From positions 1-42,834 of the IMG/VR virus record IMGVR_UViG_3300025098_000100: a stretch of DNA of 42,834 nt, one strand, 5' to 3'. The notes under the pieces were generated by a model. The model had not been told where the DNA came from. It searched no databases and was given only the letters and a program-made list of their open reading frames with translations. The stretch comes from a virus. The position numbers and the translations under genes are program-made. Below are positions 29,501-39,115 of the stretch, piece by piece (the stretch's first letter is position 1; each line of letters starts with the position of its first letter).

Positions 29501-30935
29501 AGTTTTAGTTGATCATGATCTAGCTAAAGTTGAAGAACAGCATAACGTAATATTCAAACCTAATGCTGGGCCACAGACTGACTTCCTTGCCGCAGGTGAA
29601 CGTGAAGTATTATATGGTGGCAGTGCTGGTGGTGGTAAGTCATATGCTATGTTAGCTGATCCATTACGTTTTATGGGACACCCATCCTTCTCAGGATTGC
29701 TACTAAGACATACGACAGAAGAACTAAGAGAACTTATATTTAAGTCTCAGGAAATGTATCCTAAAATATGGCCGGGTATCAAATGGTCAGAACGTAAGAT
29801 GCAATGGACAGCACCATCAGGTGCAAGACTGTGGATGTCATACCTAGATAAAGAGGATGATGTATTAAGATACCAAGGTTTAGCATTTAGTTGGATAGGC
29901 TTTGACGAACTTACACAGTGGCCTACACCCTTTGCATGGAACTATATGCGATCACGTTTACGTTCTACTGCAAGTGACTTACCTGTGTATATGAGGGCTA
30001 CAACCAACCCCGGTGGTAGAGGCCATCATTGGGTTAAGAAGATGTTTATTGATCCAGCTGCTCCTAATAACTCATTTGATGCTACTGACATTGAAACAAC
30101 TGAAGTATTAAGATACCCTGCAGGTCATAAGAAAGCTGGTAAGGCACTATTCAAACGTAAGTTTATACCTGCTAGATTATCTGATAACCCATACCTAGCC
30201 GCACAAGGTGATTACGAAGCAATGCTTCTATCTCTACCTGAGCAACAACGAAGACAATTACTAGAAGGTGATTGGGATATTAAAGAAGGTGCAGCCTTCA
30301 CTGAGTTTGATAGAACAATACATGTAGTAGAACCATTTGATATACCAAGTAACTGGGTCAAGTTCAGAGCATGTGATTATGGTTATGGTAGTAAATCTGG
30401 TGTAGTATGGTTTGCAGTATCTCCAAGTGAACAACTTATAGTATATCGTGAGTTATATGTAAGTAAAGTATTAGCGGCAGATTTAGCTGATCAAGTACTT
30501 GACTTAGAAGCTGGAGATGGTAATATTAAGTATGGGGTACTTGATAGTTCATTATGGCACAAGCGTGGTGACACAGGGCCATCCCTAGCAGAACAAATGG
30601 TTCAAAGAGGTTGCAGATGGCGACCATCAGATAGATCAAAAGGTTCACGTGTAGCAGGTAAGAATGAGATACACAGGCGGTTACAAGTAGACGAGTATAC
30701 TGAAGAACCAAGACTAGTATTCTTTAACACATGTACTAACATGGTAGCTCAATTACCTGCGTTACCAATAGACAAAAGAAACCCAGAAGATATAGATACT
30801 ACCTCTGAAGACCACTTGTATGATGCATTACGCTATGGTATCATGTCACGACCACGATTTAGTATATTTGATTATGATCCACATGGACGACCTTCAAGTG
30901 GTATGAATGTAGCAGACTCCACGTTTGGATATTAA
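29355..30935 (+). CDS. Terminase large subunit
   Basis: 526 residues, the packaging motor. ATPase: Walker A GGSAGGGKS at 88-96 and Walker B WIGFDE with D183 and E184. Nuclease: D340 (RACDYGYG), D396 (GVLDSSLW) and D485/D489 (EDHLYDALRYG). The first 50 residues are a Lys-rich extension encoded inside the gene before; a GTG at 29457 would shorten it and reduce the overlap to 44 bases, so the exact start is uncertain. Confident family assignment. Confidence 0.95.
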   Translation: MSDKEKTKLEAFADGQTMRKRQLPKRKKSNAQGSVQKKKKKQKKPEPPKVLVDHDLAKVEEQHNVIFKPNAGPQTDFLAAGEREVLYGGSAGGGKSYAMLADPLRFMGHPSFSGLLLRHTTEELRELIFKSQEMYPKIWPGIKWSERKMQWTAPSGARLWMSYLDKEDDVLRYQGLAFSWIGFDELTQWPTPFAWNYMRSRLRSTASDLPVYMRATTNPGGRGHHWVKKMFIDPAAPNNSFDATDIETTEVLRYPAGHKKAGKALFKRKFIPARLSDNPYLAAQGDYEAMLLSLPEQQRRQLLEGDWDIKEGAAFTEFDRTIHVVEPFDIPSNWVKFRACDYGYGSKSGVVWFAVSPSEQLIVYRELYVSKVLAADLADQVLDLEAGDGNIKYGVLDSSLWHKRGDTGPSLAEQMVQRGCRWRPSDRSKGSRVAGKNEIHRRLQVDEYTEEPRLVFFNTCTNMVAQLPALPIDKRNPEDIDTTSEDHLYDALRYGIMSRPRFSIFDYDPHGRPSSGMNVADSTFGY

Positions 30936-30945
30936 GGACAAATAA

Positions 30946-33096
30946 ATGGCAGAAGAAAACGAAGGCTTTATCGAAGATGATGCAATTATCCTAGCAGATA
31001 GTGATGATTCAACGGTTGACGATGCAGATACAGCAAAGATAATACCATTTATTATGGACAAATATAATCGTGCTGATGAATATAGACAGCAAGATGAACA
31101 GCGTTGGTTACAAGCTTATCGTAACTATCGTGGTGTATATAGCTCTGATGTACAGTTTACTGAAGCTGAGAAGTCAAGGGTATTTATAAAAGTAACTAAA
31201 ACTAAGACACTTGCCGCCTATGGTCAGATAGTAGATGTATTATTTGCAGGTCAGAAGTTTCCACTAACAGTTGACCCTACTGAACTACCAGAAGGTGTAG
31301 TATCTGATGTACACTTTGATCCTAAAGAACCTGAGCAGTTACGTGAGTCAGAGTTAGGTGAAGTTGTAAACCCTTATGGCTTTGCTGGTGATGGTAAAGA
31401 TTTACCTGCAGGTTCTACTGCTAAAACCTTACTAGATAGTATAGGACCACTTAAAGATAAACTAAGTGAGATTGATAATGTACGTGAAGGTGTAGGTAAA
31501 ACTCCTACATCTATTACGTTTAGCCCTGCTATGATAGCGGCTAAGATGATGCAGAAGAAGATACATGATCAGTTAGAAGAGTCTAGTGCTAGTAAACATT
31601 TACGTAGTACAGCTTTTGAGATGGCACTGTTTGGTACTGGTGTTATGAAAGGCCCATTTGCAGTAGATAAAGAGTATCCTAATTGGGACGATGAAGGTGA
31701 GTATTCACCAGTAATAAAAACAATACCTCAAGTATCACACGTATCTGTGTGGAACTTCTACCCTGATCCAGATGCTACTAATATGGATGAGGCACAGTTT
31801 GTTATAGAACGACACAAGATGTCAAGAACACAGTTACGTTCATTGAAACGTAGACCACACTTCCGTTCATCTGTTATTGATGAAGCTGTTGCTCTAGGTG
31901 AGAACTACAGTAAAGAATCTTGGGAAGACGATTTATCAGATTACGCACCTGAGCATGGCATTGAACGCTACGAAGTCCTAGAGTATTGGGGTATGGTAGA
32001 TGTTGAGATGTTATTAGAACAAGGTGTAGATATACCAGATGAATTATCTAATGTAGACGAGTTACAAGCTAATGTTTGGATTTGTAATGGTAAACTATTA
32101 CGTATGGTTATGAATCCGTTCAAACCTGCACGTATACCTTACATGGCTGTTCCATATGAGCTTAACCCTTACAGCTTCTTTGGTGTAGGTATAGCTGAGA
32201 ATATGGATGATACACAAACACTAATGAATGGTTTCATGCGTATGGCTGTAGATAATGCTGTACTATCAGGAAACTTGTTGATAGAGGTAGACGAAACTAA
32301 CTTAGTGCCGGGACAGGATATGTCCGTGTATCCCGGTAAAGTCTTTCGTCGCCAAGGCGGTGCACCCGGGCAAAGCATTTTTGGAACTAAGTTTCCTAAT
32401 GTGGCTCAGGAGAACTTGCAACTCTTTGATAAGGCACGTGTCCTTGCAGATGAGTCCACAGGATTTCCATCTTTCGCACATGGTCAAACAGGTGTGTCGG
32501 GTGTAGGTCGTACTGCTTCTGGTATTAGCATGCTCATGGGTGCGGCACAAGGTGGCATTAAGAATGTTATCAAGAATATTGATGATTATCTGTTACGTCC
32601 ATTAGGTGAAAACTTATTTAGATTTAATATGCAGTTTGATTATGATCCTAAGATCAAAGGTGACTTAGAGGTTAAGGCTCGTGGTACAGAGAGCTTGATG
32701 GCTAATGAAGTACGTAGCCAAAGATTAATGCAGTTTATGCAAATTTCTTCTAGTCCAGCCCTTGCACCTTTTGCTAAATTTCAGTATATTATACGAGAGA
32801 TTGCAAAGTCTCTTGAGTTAGACCCAGACAAGGTTACTAACAATATGGACGAGGCGGCTATTCAAGCTGAACTCATGAAAGGTTTCCAACAACCACAACA
32901 GCCAACAGATCAACAAGGTGCACCAGCAGGTGCTAACCCAGCAGACCCTACAGGCGCAGGTGGCGGAAACATAGGTACAGGACAAGCACCTCTACCACAA
33001 GAACAAGGATTTAGCGGAAATGCAGAAGGACAAGGAGCACCTGAGCAAGCTCAAGGCGATGGTCAGCAACCACCAGCAATGGGAACAGTTCAATAG
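30946..33096 (+). CDS. Portal protein
   Basis: 716 residues, podovirus-type portal that forms the ring through which DNA enters and leaves. Typical features are the N-terminal helix pattern EYRQQDEQRWLQAYRNYRGVY (about residues 45-65), the body with WNFYPDPDATNMDEAQFV, and the C-terminal low-complexity tail rich in Gln, Gly, Ala and Pro (about 645-716). It follows the large terminase by 10 bases. The identification rests on length, order and these blocks. Confidence 0.92.
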   Translation: MAEENEGFIEDDAIILADSDDSTVDDADTAKIIPFIMDKYNRADEYRQQDEQRWLQAYRNYRGVYSSDVQFTEAEKSRVFIKVTKTKTLAAYGQIVDVLFAGQKFPLTVDPTELPEGVVSDVHFDPKEPEQLRESELGEVVNPYGFAGDGKDLPAGSTAKTLLDSIGPLKDKLSEIDNVREGVGKTPTSITFSPAMIAAKMMQKKIHDQLEESSASKHLRSTAFEMALFGTGVMKGPFAVDKEYPNWDDEGEYSPVIKTIPQVSHVSVWNFYPDPDATNMDEAQFVIERHKMSRTQLRSLKRRPHFRSSVIDEAVALGENYSKESWEDDLSDYAPEHGIERYEVLEYWGMVDVEMLLEQGVDIPDELSNVDELQANVWICNGKLLRMVMNPFKPARIPYMAVPYELNPYSFFGVGIAENMDDTQTLMNGFMRMAVDNAVLSGNLLIEVDETNLVPGQDMSVYPGKVFRRQGGAPGQSIFGTKFPNVAQENLQLFDKARVLADESTGFPSFAHGQTGVSGVGRTASGISMLMGAAQGGIKNVIKNIDDYLLRPLGENLFRFNMQFDYDPKIKGDLEVKARGTESLMANEVRSQRLMQFMQISSSPALAPFAKFQYIIREIAKSLELDPDKVTNNMDEAAIQAELMKGFQQPQQPTDQQGAPAGANPADPTGAGGGNIGTGQAPLPQEQGFSGNAEGQGAPEQAQGDGQQPPAMGTVQ

Positions 33097-33238
33097 TTAC
33101 ATTGATTCTTTGATAGATCAACAGCACAGAACTATGGAACAAGCTGACAATGATAAGATCATATACCGAGCACAGGGTGCGATCTTTCAATTACGTAGAA
33201 TAAAATTATTACGTGACGAAGTATTAAAACACAAATAA
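33059..33238 (+). CDS. Small helical protein after portal, 59 aa
   Basis: 59 residues from 33059 (38-base overlap with portal); an ATG at 33020 would extend it by 13. The core QQWEQFNSYIDSLIDQQHRTMEQADNDKIIYRAQGAIFQLRRIKLLRDEV, which spans about residues 5-54, is a long charged helix typical of a small protein that follows the portal in marine podoviruses, possibly a portal or scaffold partner. The same block was recalled, not searched. Confidence 0.75.
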   Translation: MVSNHQQWEQFNSYIDSLIDQQHRTMEQADNDKIIYRAQGAIFQLRRIKLLRDEVLKHK

Positions 33239-33249
33239 GGAAACATCCC

Positions 33250-36200
33250 ATGATGGAAAAACAAATGGAACTATTCGCACGTGGTGGCTTAAAAGATGAA
33301 GGTGGTATGATTGACGAAGAGTCTGGTAACAGAGTTCCTATCGGTGGAACTCGTGAAGGTGTTCGTGATGATATTAATGCTAACGTGAGCGAAGGTGAGT
33401 TTATTCTGTCTGAAGATGTTACAAGATACCATGGGCTTGAGAAGCTTATGAACTTACGTCAAGAGGCTAAGATGGGTCTAAAAAGAATGGAAGCTATGGG
33501 ACAAATGGGTAATAGTGATGAAGCTACAATGCCAGATGATTTACCATTTGGTATGGATGATTTAATTATTGTTGCAGGTGGTGAACCAGAAGATGATGGT
33601 GAACTTAACATGGCTGTTGGTGGTTTAACTACAGGTACTACAAATGTTATACGTACACCTGACCCCGTTGCCTCTGTTGCAAATAATCCTGTTCTTCCAG
33701 CAACTACAACTGGAGTGCGTAGACTTACACCAGAAATTACACAACCACCACGTACTAATGTAGACTTTAAAAAGTTTATGGGTGAAGCATCTATTGAATA
33801 TAAAGAGTATAGAAATGCAAATGGTCAAAACATACTAATACCATTTTTAGATGGTAAAGCTATGTTCTCAATACCAGAAGGATATACTTTATATACAGGT
33901 GAAGGTTCTATAGGTACTGGTACTACCCCTGTAGACGATATAGTAGCAGATACTAATAATGCAACACAAGAAGTACGCTCAAGAGGTAGTGATGATCGTA
34001 CAGAGGTTGATGTACGACCTACACCTATTGATTATGATAATATTAGCAATGAAGACCTTTTAAAATTAGCTCAAGATCAAACAGGTACTAAAGGTACTAT
34101 AGCAAAAATGGCAATGGCTTTTATGGGGCCTTTAGGTATCTTTGGTATGTTAGCTATGTCACATCAAAGTAAAAAAATACAAGAAACGATTAACAAAAGA
34201 ATAGCTTCTGGTATCATAGGAAATGATTTAAAAGGTGAGTTTACAGAAATACTTGGTTTATTAAGTAAAGGTTCTGGTGGATTACTTGGTGGCGTATTAG
34301 ATTTCGTTGGTGGATTGTTAGGTAAAACACCAGAAGAAATTGCAAAAGCTAAAAAAACAAATATTATAACAGAAGAAAAAGCCAACCCTAATATTCCATT
34401 ATTTACAGTAAATCCAAGATCGGGTGCTACTGAACTTACTGTTTCTGTACAGGATGCAGTACAATCGGTACTTAAAGATATACCTGCTACTGCTACAGAT
34501 CAACAAATGACAGAACGTCTTACAAATAGAGTAAGAAATAAAATTACAGAAGGTCAGCGACAGGCATTATCAAATGCTGCATTTGCACCAACTGGAGGTG
34601 TTCTTCCAGATGATTATGATTTAGCTAGAGAAGCAATGGCTGAAGTTGCACCAATAGGTGCTGTAGATGCTTTAACTGGTACACCTAAAACAACATACAG
34701 AGATATGTCACCAGAGGAGCAAGCTAAACGTGCGTCTAGGATATCTGTAGCAGGTGTAGGTGCACAATTACCAACAGGTACTACTACAGCCGTAACACCA
34801 GAGTTAACTGGCTTAGAACAATTAGAAGCTTCTATGGCTTCAACTAAACAGTATGAACCTATTAATGACCTAATGCCCGGAGAAGTTAGAGAGGTTGCGC
34901 CTACATCATATAGTTCTGGTGCAATCAATATGCGTCCTGATGCTTTGGATATAGCTCCAGTAACTCCTGTAGATACTTCTACATATACACCACCTTCTTC
35001 TATGAGTTTTGCACCAACTGGAACTAGTGCTGACCCACAAATACAATCATACTTAGAGCCGTTAGCAGAACGTGCGGATCCTTTAATTACTACACCTGCT
35101 ATAGATTATTCAACACCTTCTGGTACATTACCCTTTATGGAGTCTGTAGCAAACCAAAGAAATGTAGGATTGTCTCAGACTGATGCAATGTTACGAGGTA
35201 GCAGTGCTGACCCTCTAGTAGAACCATATGTAGCACCTTCAGTACAAAGCACCATAGGAGGAAGGCCAGTATACGATACTACAACTGCTCTGGGTAAGAG
35301 GGCTATTGAAGCTTCCTATTTGATTCCTACAGGTGATCCTGATTTAGCATCACCATCTGTCACACCTTCAACTGTGTCTAAACAAACTACTAGTGCATTT
35401 CCTTCATACACACCGCCTAGTGTTTCTGGTATAGTACCATCTAAACCAATAGGTAGTGGTCGTGGTGAAGGTGCATTTGAAGTTGCACAAAGACAGGCAG
35501 ACTCTTCTCCTACATACACACCAGATGCTACACAAAAAGTACAGGGTGGTTTTGGGGTTACACCTACAGTAACTAGTTCTACAATGGATATTACTACAAA
35601 ACCTGTAGCCCGACCAAGTGGGTTAGGTTCTAAAACATCTACACCTATGCAAACGTATAAAGCTGGTGATTCTAATCAAGCTACTGGGTGGATGAATCTA
35701 CCAGATGCTAACATAGCTCAAGCCGCTGACTTAAACAGAAGGTATGCAAAAACAGGTGGTACTGCAGTAGATGATTACGCAGTTGGTGCTATTACAGATG
35801 GCGATAAACCCGGTGTGTATGCAGACAAAGATGGTTTTGCCTTGCGTGATGAAAACAATAGAGTTGTATTTAAAACGGATAAATATGAAGAACCCGTAGT
35901 TAAAACTACAGTATATGAAAGATTAGTTTTAAAAATGGATTCACATAAACCTGCTGGTAAATTTAATGAGAATGAAGCAAGTACTGCAAGTACCAATAAA
36001 GCAAAAACTGTTACACCAGCTAAAAAGAATCAGCTATCTAAAACAGCAAAAGCTAAGATAGGTACAGATGCTAGTGGTGGTGATCCTAACATGGCAGGTG
36101 CAGTATGGACTTCTCAACCGGGAACTAACGTATTAACACGTACATTCCCTAAGAAAGATGCTACACCTGCACCAGTAACAACTACTAGTAGCAGTAGTAG

Positions 36201-36570
36201 CGGTAGTAGTGGCGGTGGAAGTAGTAGCAGTGGCGGTGGTAGTAGTAAAATAGTATGTACTGCTATGAATGAGTCTTATGGCTTTGGTTCATACCGTCAG
36301 GCTGTGTGGTTAAAATATTCAAATAGTAACTTGACAAAAGAACATGAAGTAGGATACCATACATTATTCCTACCTTTAGTAGAACTTGCATACCAAAAAG
36401 ATTATAAGTATGTACGTAAAACACTAGAGAATATTGCGAGACATCGTACTGCAGACCTTAGAGCAGAGATGCAAAATAAAAAACGTGATAAGTTAGGACG
36501 ATTCTATAGAGCTATATTAGAACCAATCTGTTACTTAGTAGGTGCATACAAAATGTTTAGGAATAAATAA
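33250..36570 (+). CDS. Large low-complexity virion protein, 1106 aa
   Basis: 1106 residues. The first ~90 residues (MMEKQMELFARGGLKDEGG, ANVSEGEFILSEDVTRYHG) are a motif set I recall near the portal in marine podoviruses. A glycine-rich hydrophobic segment with membrane-like character lies at about 280-330. The middle 400-850 is a Pro/Thr/Ser-rich low-complexity stretch with repeated TYTPP, ADPL and SADP elements. A Ser/Gly linker (about 978-1000) joins a C-terminal ~105-residue domain (CTAMNESYGFGSYRQAVWLKYS, then EHEVGYH and PLVELAYQK). Probably a tail or internal virion protein. Its function is not known to me. Confidence 0.82.
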   Translation: MMEKQMELFARGGLKDEGGMIDEESGNRVPIGGTREGVRDDINANVSEGEFILSEDVTRYHGLEKLMNLRQEAKMGLKRMEAMGQMGNSDEATMPDDLPFGMDDLIIVAGGEPEDDGELNMAVGGLTTGTTNVIRTPDPVASVANNPVLPATTTGVRRLTPEITQPPRTNVDFKKFMGEASIEYKEYRNANGQNILIPFLDGKAMFSIPEGYTLYTGEGSIGTGTTPVDDIVADTNNATQEVRSRGSDDRTEVDVRPTPIDYDNISNEDLLKLAQDQTGTKGTIAKMAMAFMGPLGIFGMLAMSHQSKKIQETINKRIASGIIGNDLKGEFTEILGLLSKGSGGLLGGVLDFVGGLLGKTPEEIAKAKKTNIITEEKANPNIPLFTVNPRSGATELTVSVQDAVQSVLKDIPATATDQQMTERLTNRVRNKITEGQRQALSNAAFAPTGGVLPDDYDLAREAMAEVAPIGAVDALTGTPKTTYRDMSPEEQAKRASRISVAGVGAQLPTGTTTAVTPELTGLEQLEASMASTKQYEPINDLMPGEVREVAPTSYSSGAINMRPDALDIAPVTPVDTSTYTPPSSMSFAPTGTSADPQIQSYLEPLAERADPLITTPAIDYSTPSGTLPFMESVANQRNVGLSQTDAMLRGSSADPLVEPYVAPSVQSTIGGRPVYDTTTALGKRAIEASYLIPTGDPDLASPSVTPSTVSKQTTSAFPSYTPPSVSGIVPSKPIGSGRGEGAFEVAQRQADSSPTYTPDATQKVQGGFGVTPTVTSSTMDITTKPVARPSGLGSKTSTPMQTYKAGDSNQATGWMNLPDANIAQAADLNRRYAKTGGTAVDDYAVGAITDGDKPGVYADKDGFALRDENNRVVFKTDKYEEPVVKTTVYERLVLKMDSHKPAGKFNENEASTASTNKAKTVTPAKKNQLSKTAKAKIGTDASGGDPNMAGAVWTSQPGTNVLTRTFPKKDATPAPVTTTSSSSSGSSGGGSSSSGGGSSKIVCTAMNESYGFGSYRQAVWLKYSNSNLTKEHEVGYHTLFLPLVELAYQKDYKYVRKTLENIARHRTADLRAEMQNKKRDKLGRFYRAILEPICYLVGAYKMFRNK

Positions 36571-36571
36571 T

Positions 36572-36778
36572 ATGGATTTTGAAGAATATAAAATTAATGT
36601 GTCAAGTAGATTTGATGCACTATCGGAAGAAGATCAACAACAAATAATTGAATTAATGAGAACTCCTATAGGACAATTGGTTATAAGTGTATTGGGTAGT
36701 GAACTGTTGGATTTAACTCCTCCACAAGAAGAACCTACTGCACCTGTAAGACGTGGATTAGCAGCACGAACTATTTAA
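36572..36778 (+). CDS. Small acidic protein, 68 aa
   Basis: 68 residues, acidic, with the core FDALSEEDQQQIIELMRTPIGQLVISVLGSEL (about 9-40) and a Pro-rich tail ending RRGLAART. Start at 36572 is the first in-frame ATG after the previous stop; the upstream ATG would overlap the large gene. It sits between the large protein and scaffold, a typical spot for a small head protein. Unrecognised. Confidence 0.75.
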   Translation: MDFEEYKINVSSRFDALSEEDQQQIIELMRTPIGQLVISVLGSELLDLTPPQEEPTAPVRRGLAARTI

Positions 36779-36856
36779 TCTCTGCTAAATTTGAACTGGC
36801 TACCCATCCCCCTACCAACACTAGGCTACGGCGGCCCCAGTATGAAAGACTGAAAT

Positions 36857-37729
36857 ATGAATAATAAAATAATGGCAGAAGAAGTAAAGCCAGAAACTAA
36901 AGTTGCATTTGCAAATCGTAAGTACTCTAATGAAGACAAGCGTAAGATGGAAGAGGAAGAACTCGAACAACTTATAGCTGAACAAAAAGGTGAAACAACA
37001 GAAGCTACTGAAGAAGTAGTAGAAGCTGAACCTATTAATGCTGAAGAAAAAAGTTTTAAGAAACGCTACGGTGATCTTAGACGGCATATGCAAGACAAAG
37101 AAAAAGATTGGGACGACAAGTTTAAAACACTACAACGTCAACTTGAAGACTCAACTAAACAAGAGATTAAGTTACCTAAGTCTGATGGAGACATTGAAGC
37201 TTGGGCAGAACAATACCCAGATGTAGCGGCTATAGTAGAAACTATTGCAATTAAGAAAGCAAAAGAACAAGCGGCTGGATTAGAAGAACGTGTAAAAGAA
37301 ATTGATGAAATGAAAGCTGATGCGGCACGCAAGAAAGCTGAAGTAGAATTAATGACTGCACACCCTGACTTTGGTGAAATCAGAGATGATGATGCGTTTC
37401 ATAATTGGGTAGATGAACAACCTAAGTGGGTACAGGATGCTCTATATGAGAATGCTAGTGACTCACGATCAGCCGCACGTGCAATTGATTTGTACAAAGC
37501 TGATATGAATATACAAACAAAGAAACCTGCGAGCAACAATAAAGATGCCGCACGTTCAGTAAACAGTCGTAGTAACGCTACACCTGATTCAGAAGATTCT
37601 AAGAATGTATTTAAGGAATCACAAGTGAATAAGATGACAGCACAACAGTATGAAAAAGCTTCTGACGCTATTATGGAAGCCATTCGTACTGGTAAGTTTA
37701 TTTACGATATGTCGGGCAATGCTCGATAA
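36857..37729 (+). CDS. Probable capsid scaffolding protein
   Basis: 290 residues, very acidic and helical. Long charged stretches (KYSNEDKRKMEEEELEQLIAEQ, KKRYGDLRRHMQDKEKDWDD) form a coiled coil at about 20-155. The central part has AEQYPDVAAIVETIAIKKA and HPDFGEIRDD; the C-terminus is TAQQYEKASDAIMEAIRTGKFIYD. This is the profile of phage scaffolds, which lie immediately before the capsid gene and are removed during maturation. An ATG at 36872 is an alternative start. Confidence 0.85.
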   Translation: MNNKIMAEEVKPETKVAFANRKYSNEDKRKMEEEELEQLIAEQKGETTEATEEVVEAEPINAEEKSFKKRYGDLRRHMQDKEKDWDDKFKTLQRQLEDSTKQEIKLPKSDGDIEAWAEQYPDVAAIVETIAIKKAKEQAAGLEERVKEIDEMKADAARKKAEVELMTAHPDFGEIRDDDAFHNWVDEQPKWVQDALYENASDSRSAARAIDLYKADMNIQTKKPASNNKDAARSVNSRSNATPDSEDSKNVFKESQVNKMTAQQYEKASDAIMEAIRTGKFIYDMSGNAR

Positions 37730-37734
37730 AGCTA

Positions 37735-37762
37735 TTGACATATAATATATTTATGATATAAC
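37735..37762 (+). promoter_or_regulatory. Promoter of the major capsid gene
   Basis: TTGACA (37735-37740), 16 bases, TATAAC (37757-37762), directly after the scaffold stop. Perfect -35 and the same -10 as the SSB and DUF1127 promoters. It explains high capsid expression separate from scaffold. Confidence 0.68.
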
Positions 37763-37981
37763 TATATGTACAATGTAGTAGTGTGACCCCTAAGACACAG
37801 GTTACTCACACTACGACTAAACCCACGCAAACAACAAAATACTTCTTGACAACCTAATGTCTTATGGCCCATTATAGTGAAGGTAGGCCAACTTTCATAA
37901 TAATGCACCCTACAAGTACTTAGCCTCTATATAAGTGAATAGTCGTTTGCATCTGTAATCTAATGCTAAAGGAGAATTAAA
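37763..37981 (+). promoter_or_regulatory. Structured capsid leader, 219 bases
   Basis: Between the promoter and the AAAGGAGA site of the capsid gene. It has a perfect 9-bp stem GTAGTGTGA/TCACACTAC (37778-37786 with 37806-37814) and an inner alternative (GTGACC with GGTTAC). TTGACA recurs at about 37847. No open frame fills it. It may stabilise the capsid message or regulate it; no known RNA family recognised. Confidence 0.55.
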
Positions 37982-39052
37982 ATGGCATTTGGAAAGGCTT
38001 CGGGCTATACAAACTTACCTAACGGTAACTTCTCGCCCGTTATTTACAGCAAACAGGTGCAACTTGCATTTCGCAAATCTGCTATCTGTGAAGCTATCAC
38101 TAACTCCGACTATTTCGGAGAAATCGCTCAAATGGGCGACTCAGTAAAAATCATAAAAGAGCCTGAGATTTCAGTTACTGCGTATCTACGTGGTACTACT
38201 ATCTCAACTCAGGATTTATCCGATAATGATTTTTCATTAACAATCGACAAAGCAAACTACTTTGCATTTAAAGTTGATGACATCGAAGAAGCACACTCAC
38301 ATGTAAACTTCCAAAGCCTAGCTTCGGATCGTGCAGCATATCGTTTGGCTGATCAGTATGACCAAGATGTTCTTGGTTACTTATCTGGTTACAAACAGGC
38401 TGCGTTACATGCAAATGCTAGTGCGGTAAACAATGTAGTAAATGGTACTAAAGCTAACTCAGCAGCTGGTTCAGACGAACTGCTTGCAGCGAACAAGCTT
38501 ATCAAAGGTTCATTTGGTAACATTACAACAACTTCTGCTGGTGATCATTCGATTCCAGTTGCAGCACGTCTGCCGGGAGCTACTGCATTACCAACAGCTA
38601 CTGTTTCACCAGCTATGTTGGTGGCACGTATGAGTCGTTTACTAGACGTTCAAAACGTAGACACACAAGGTCGTTGGATCGTAATTGACCCGGTGATGAT
38701 GGAAGTCTTACGTGATGAAGATTCACGCCTATTAAATGCTGACTTTGGTGGTGATGGCCTAAAGAATGGCCTAGTGTTGAACAACTTCCACGGTTTCCGT
38801 GTATACGTTTCAAACAACTTACCATCAGTAGGTACTGGTGCATCTACAACAGGTGCGGCTAACCAGAACGCCAACTACGGTGTTATCTGTGCTGGTCACG
38901 ATTCGGCTGTTGCAACTGCAGAGCAGATCAACAAAACTGAATCATACCGTGATCCAGACTCATTTGCTGACATCGTGCGCGGCATGCATCTATATGGCCG
39001 CAAGATTCTGCGTCCAGAAGCTTTGGTCACTGCTAAATACAACTTAGCATAA
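37982..39052 (+). CDS. Major capsid protein
   Basis: 356 residues, HK97-fold major head protein in podovirus order (after scaffold, before tail adaptor). Typical blocks are FRKSAICEAITNSDYFGEIAQMGD, the early N-arm, then YADQYDQDVLGYLSGYK-like helix (about 120-135) and the end GRKILRPEALVTAKYNLA. A strong AAAGGAG ribosome site and own promoter mark it as highly expressed. Codon use looks richer in C/G than neighbouring genes. The next gene is separated by an intrinsic terminator. Confidence 0.92.
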   Translation: MAFGKASGYTNLPNGNFSPVIYSKQVQLAFRKSAICEAITNSDYFGEIAQMGDSVKIIKEPEISVTAYLRGTTISTQDLSDNDFSLTIDKANYFAFKVDDIEEAHSHVNFQSLASDRAAYRLADQYDQDVLGYLSGYKQAALHANASAVNNVVNGTKANSAAGSDELLAANKLIKGSFGNITTTSAGDHSIPVAARLPGATALPTATVSPAMLVARMSRLLDVQNVDTQGRWIVIDPVMMEVLRDEDSRLLNADFGGDGLKNGLVLNNFHGFRVYVSNNLPSVGTGASTTGAANQNANYGVICAGHDSAVATAEQINKTESYRDPDSFADIVRGMHLYGRKILRPEALVTAKYNLA

Positions 39053-39067
39053 ATAAACTAATTGTAG

Positions 39068-39098
39068 GTGGGCTGGGAAACTAGCCCACTTATATTTG
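39068..39098 (+). terminator. Intrinsic terminator after the capsid gene
   Basis: GTGGGCT (39068-39074) pairs with AGCCCAC (39083-39089), 7 bp with an 8-base loop, followed by T-rich TTATATTTG. It lies 16 bases after the capsid stop and before the tail gene. Partial read-through would give capsid excess over tail proteins. Confidence 0.75.
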
Positions 39099-39115
39099 TA
39101 TTTATAGGAATTAAC

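Noticed and set aside
36779-36856. C-rich gap considered as tRNA or att site
   Set aside because: Does not fold into a cloverleaf and lacks a T-loop; no match to any other stretch in the window.
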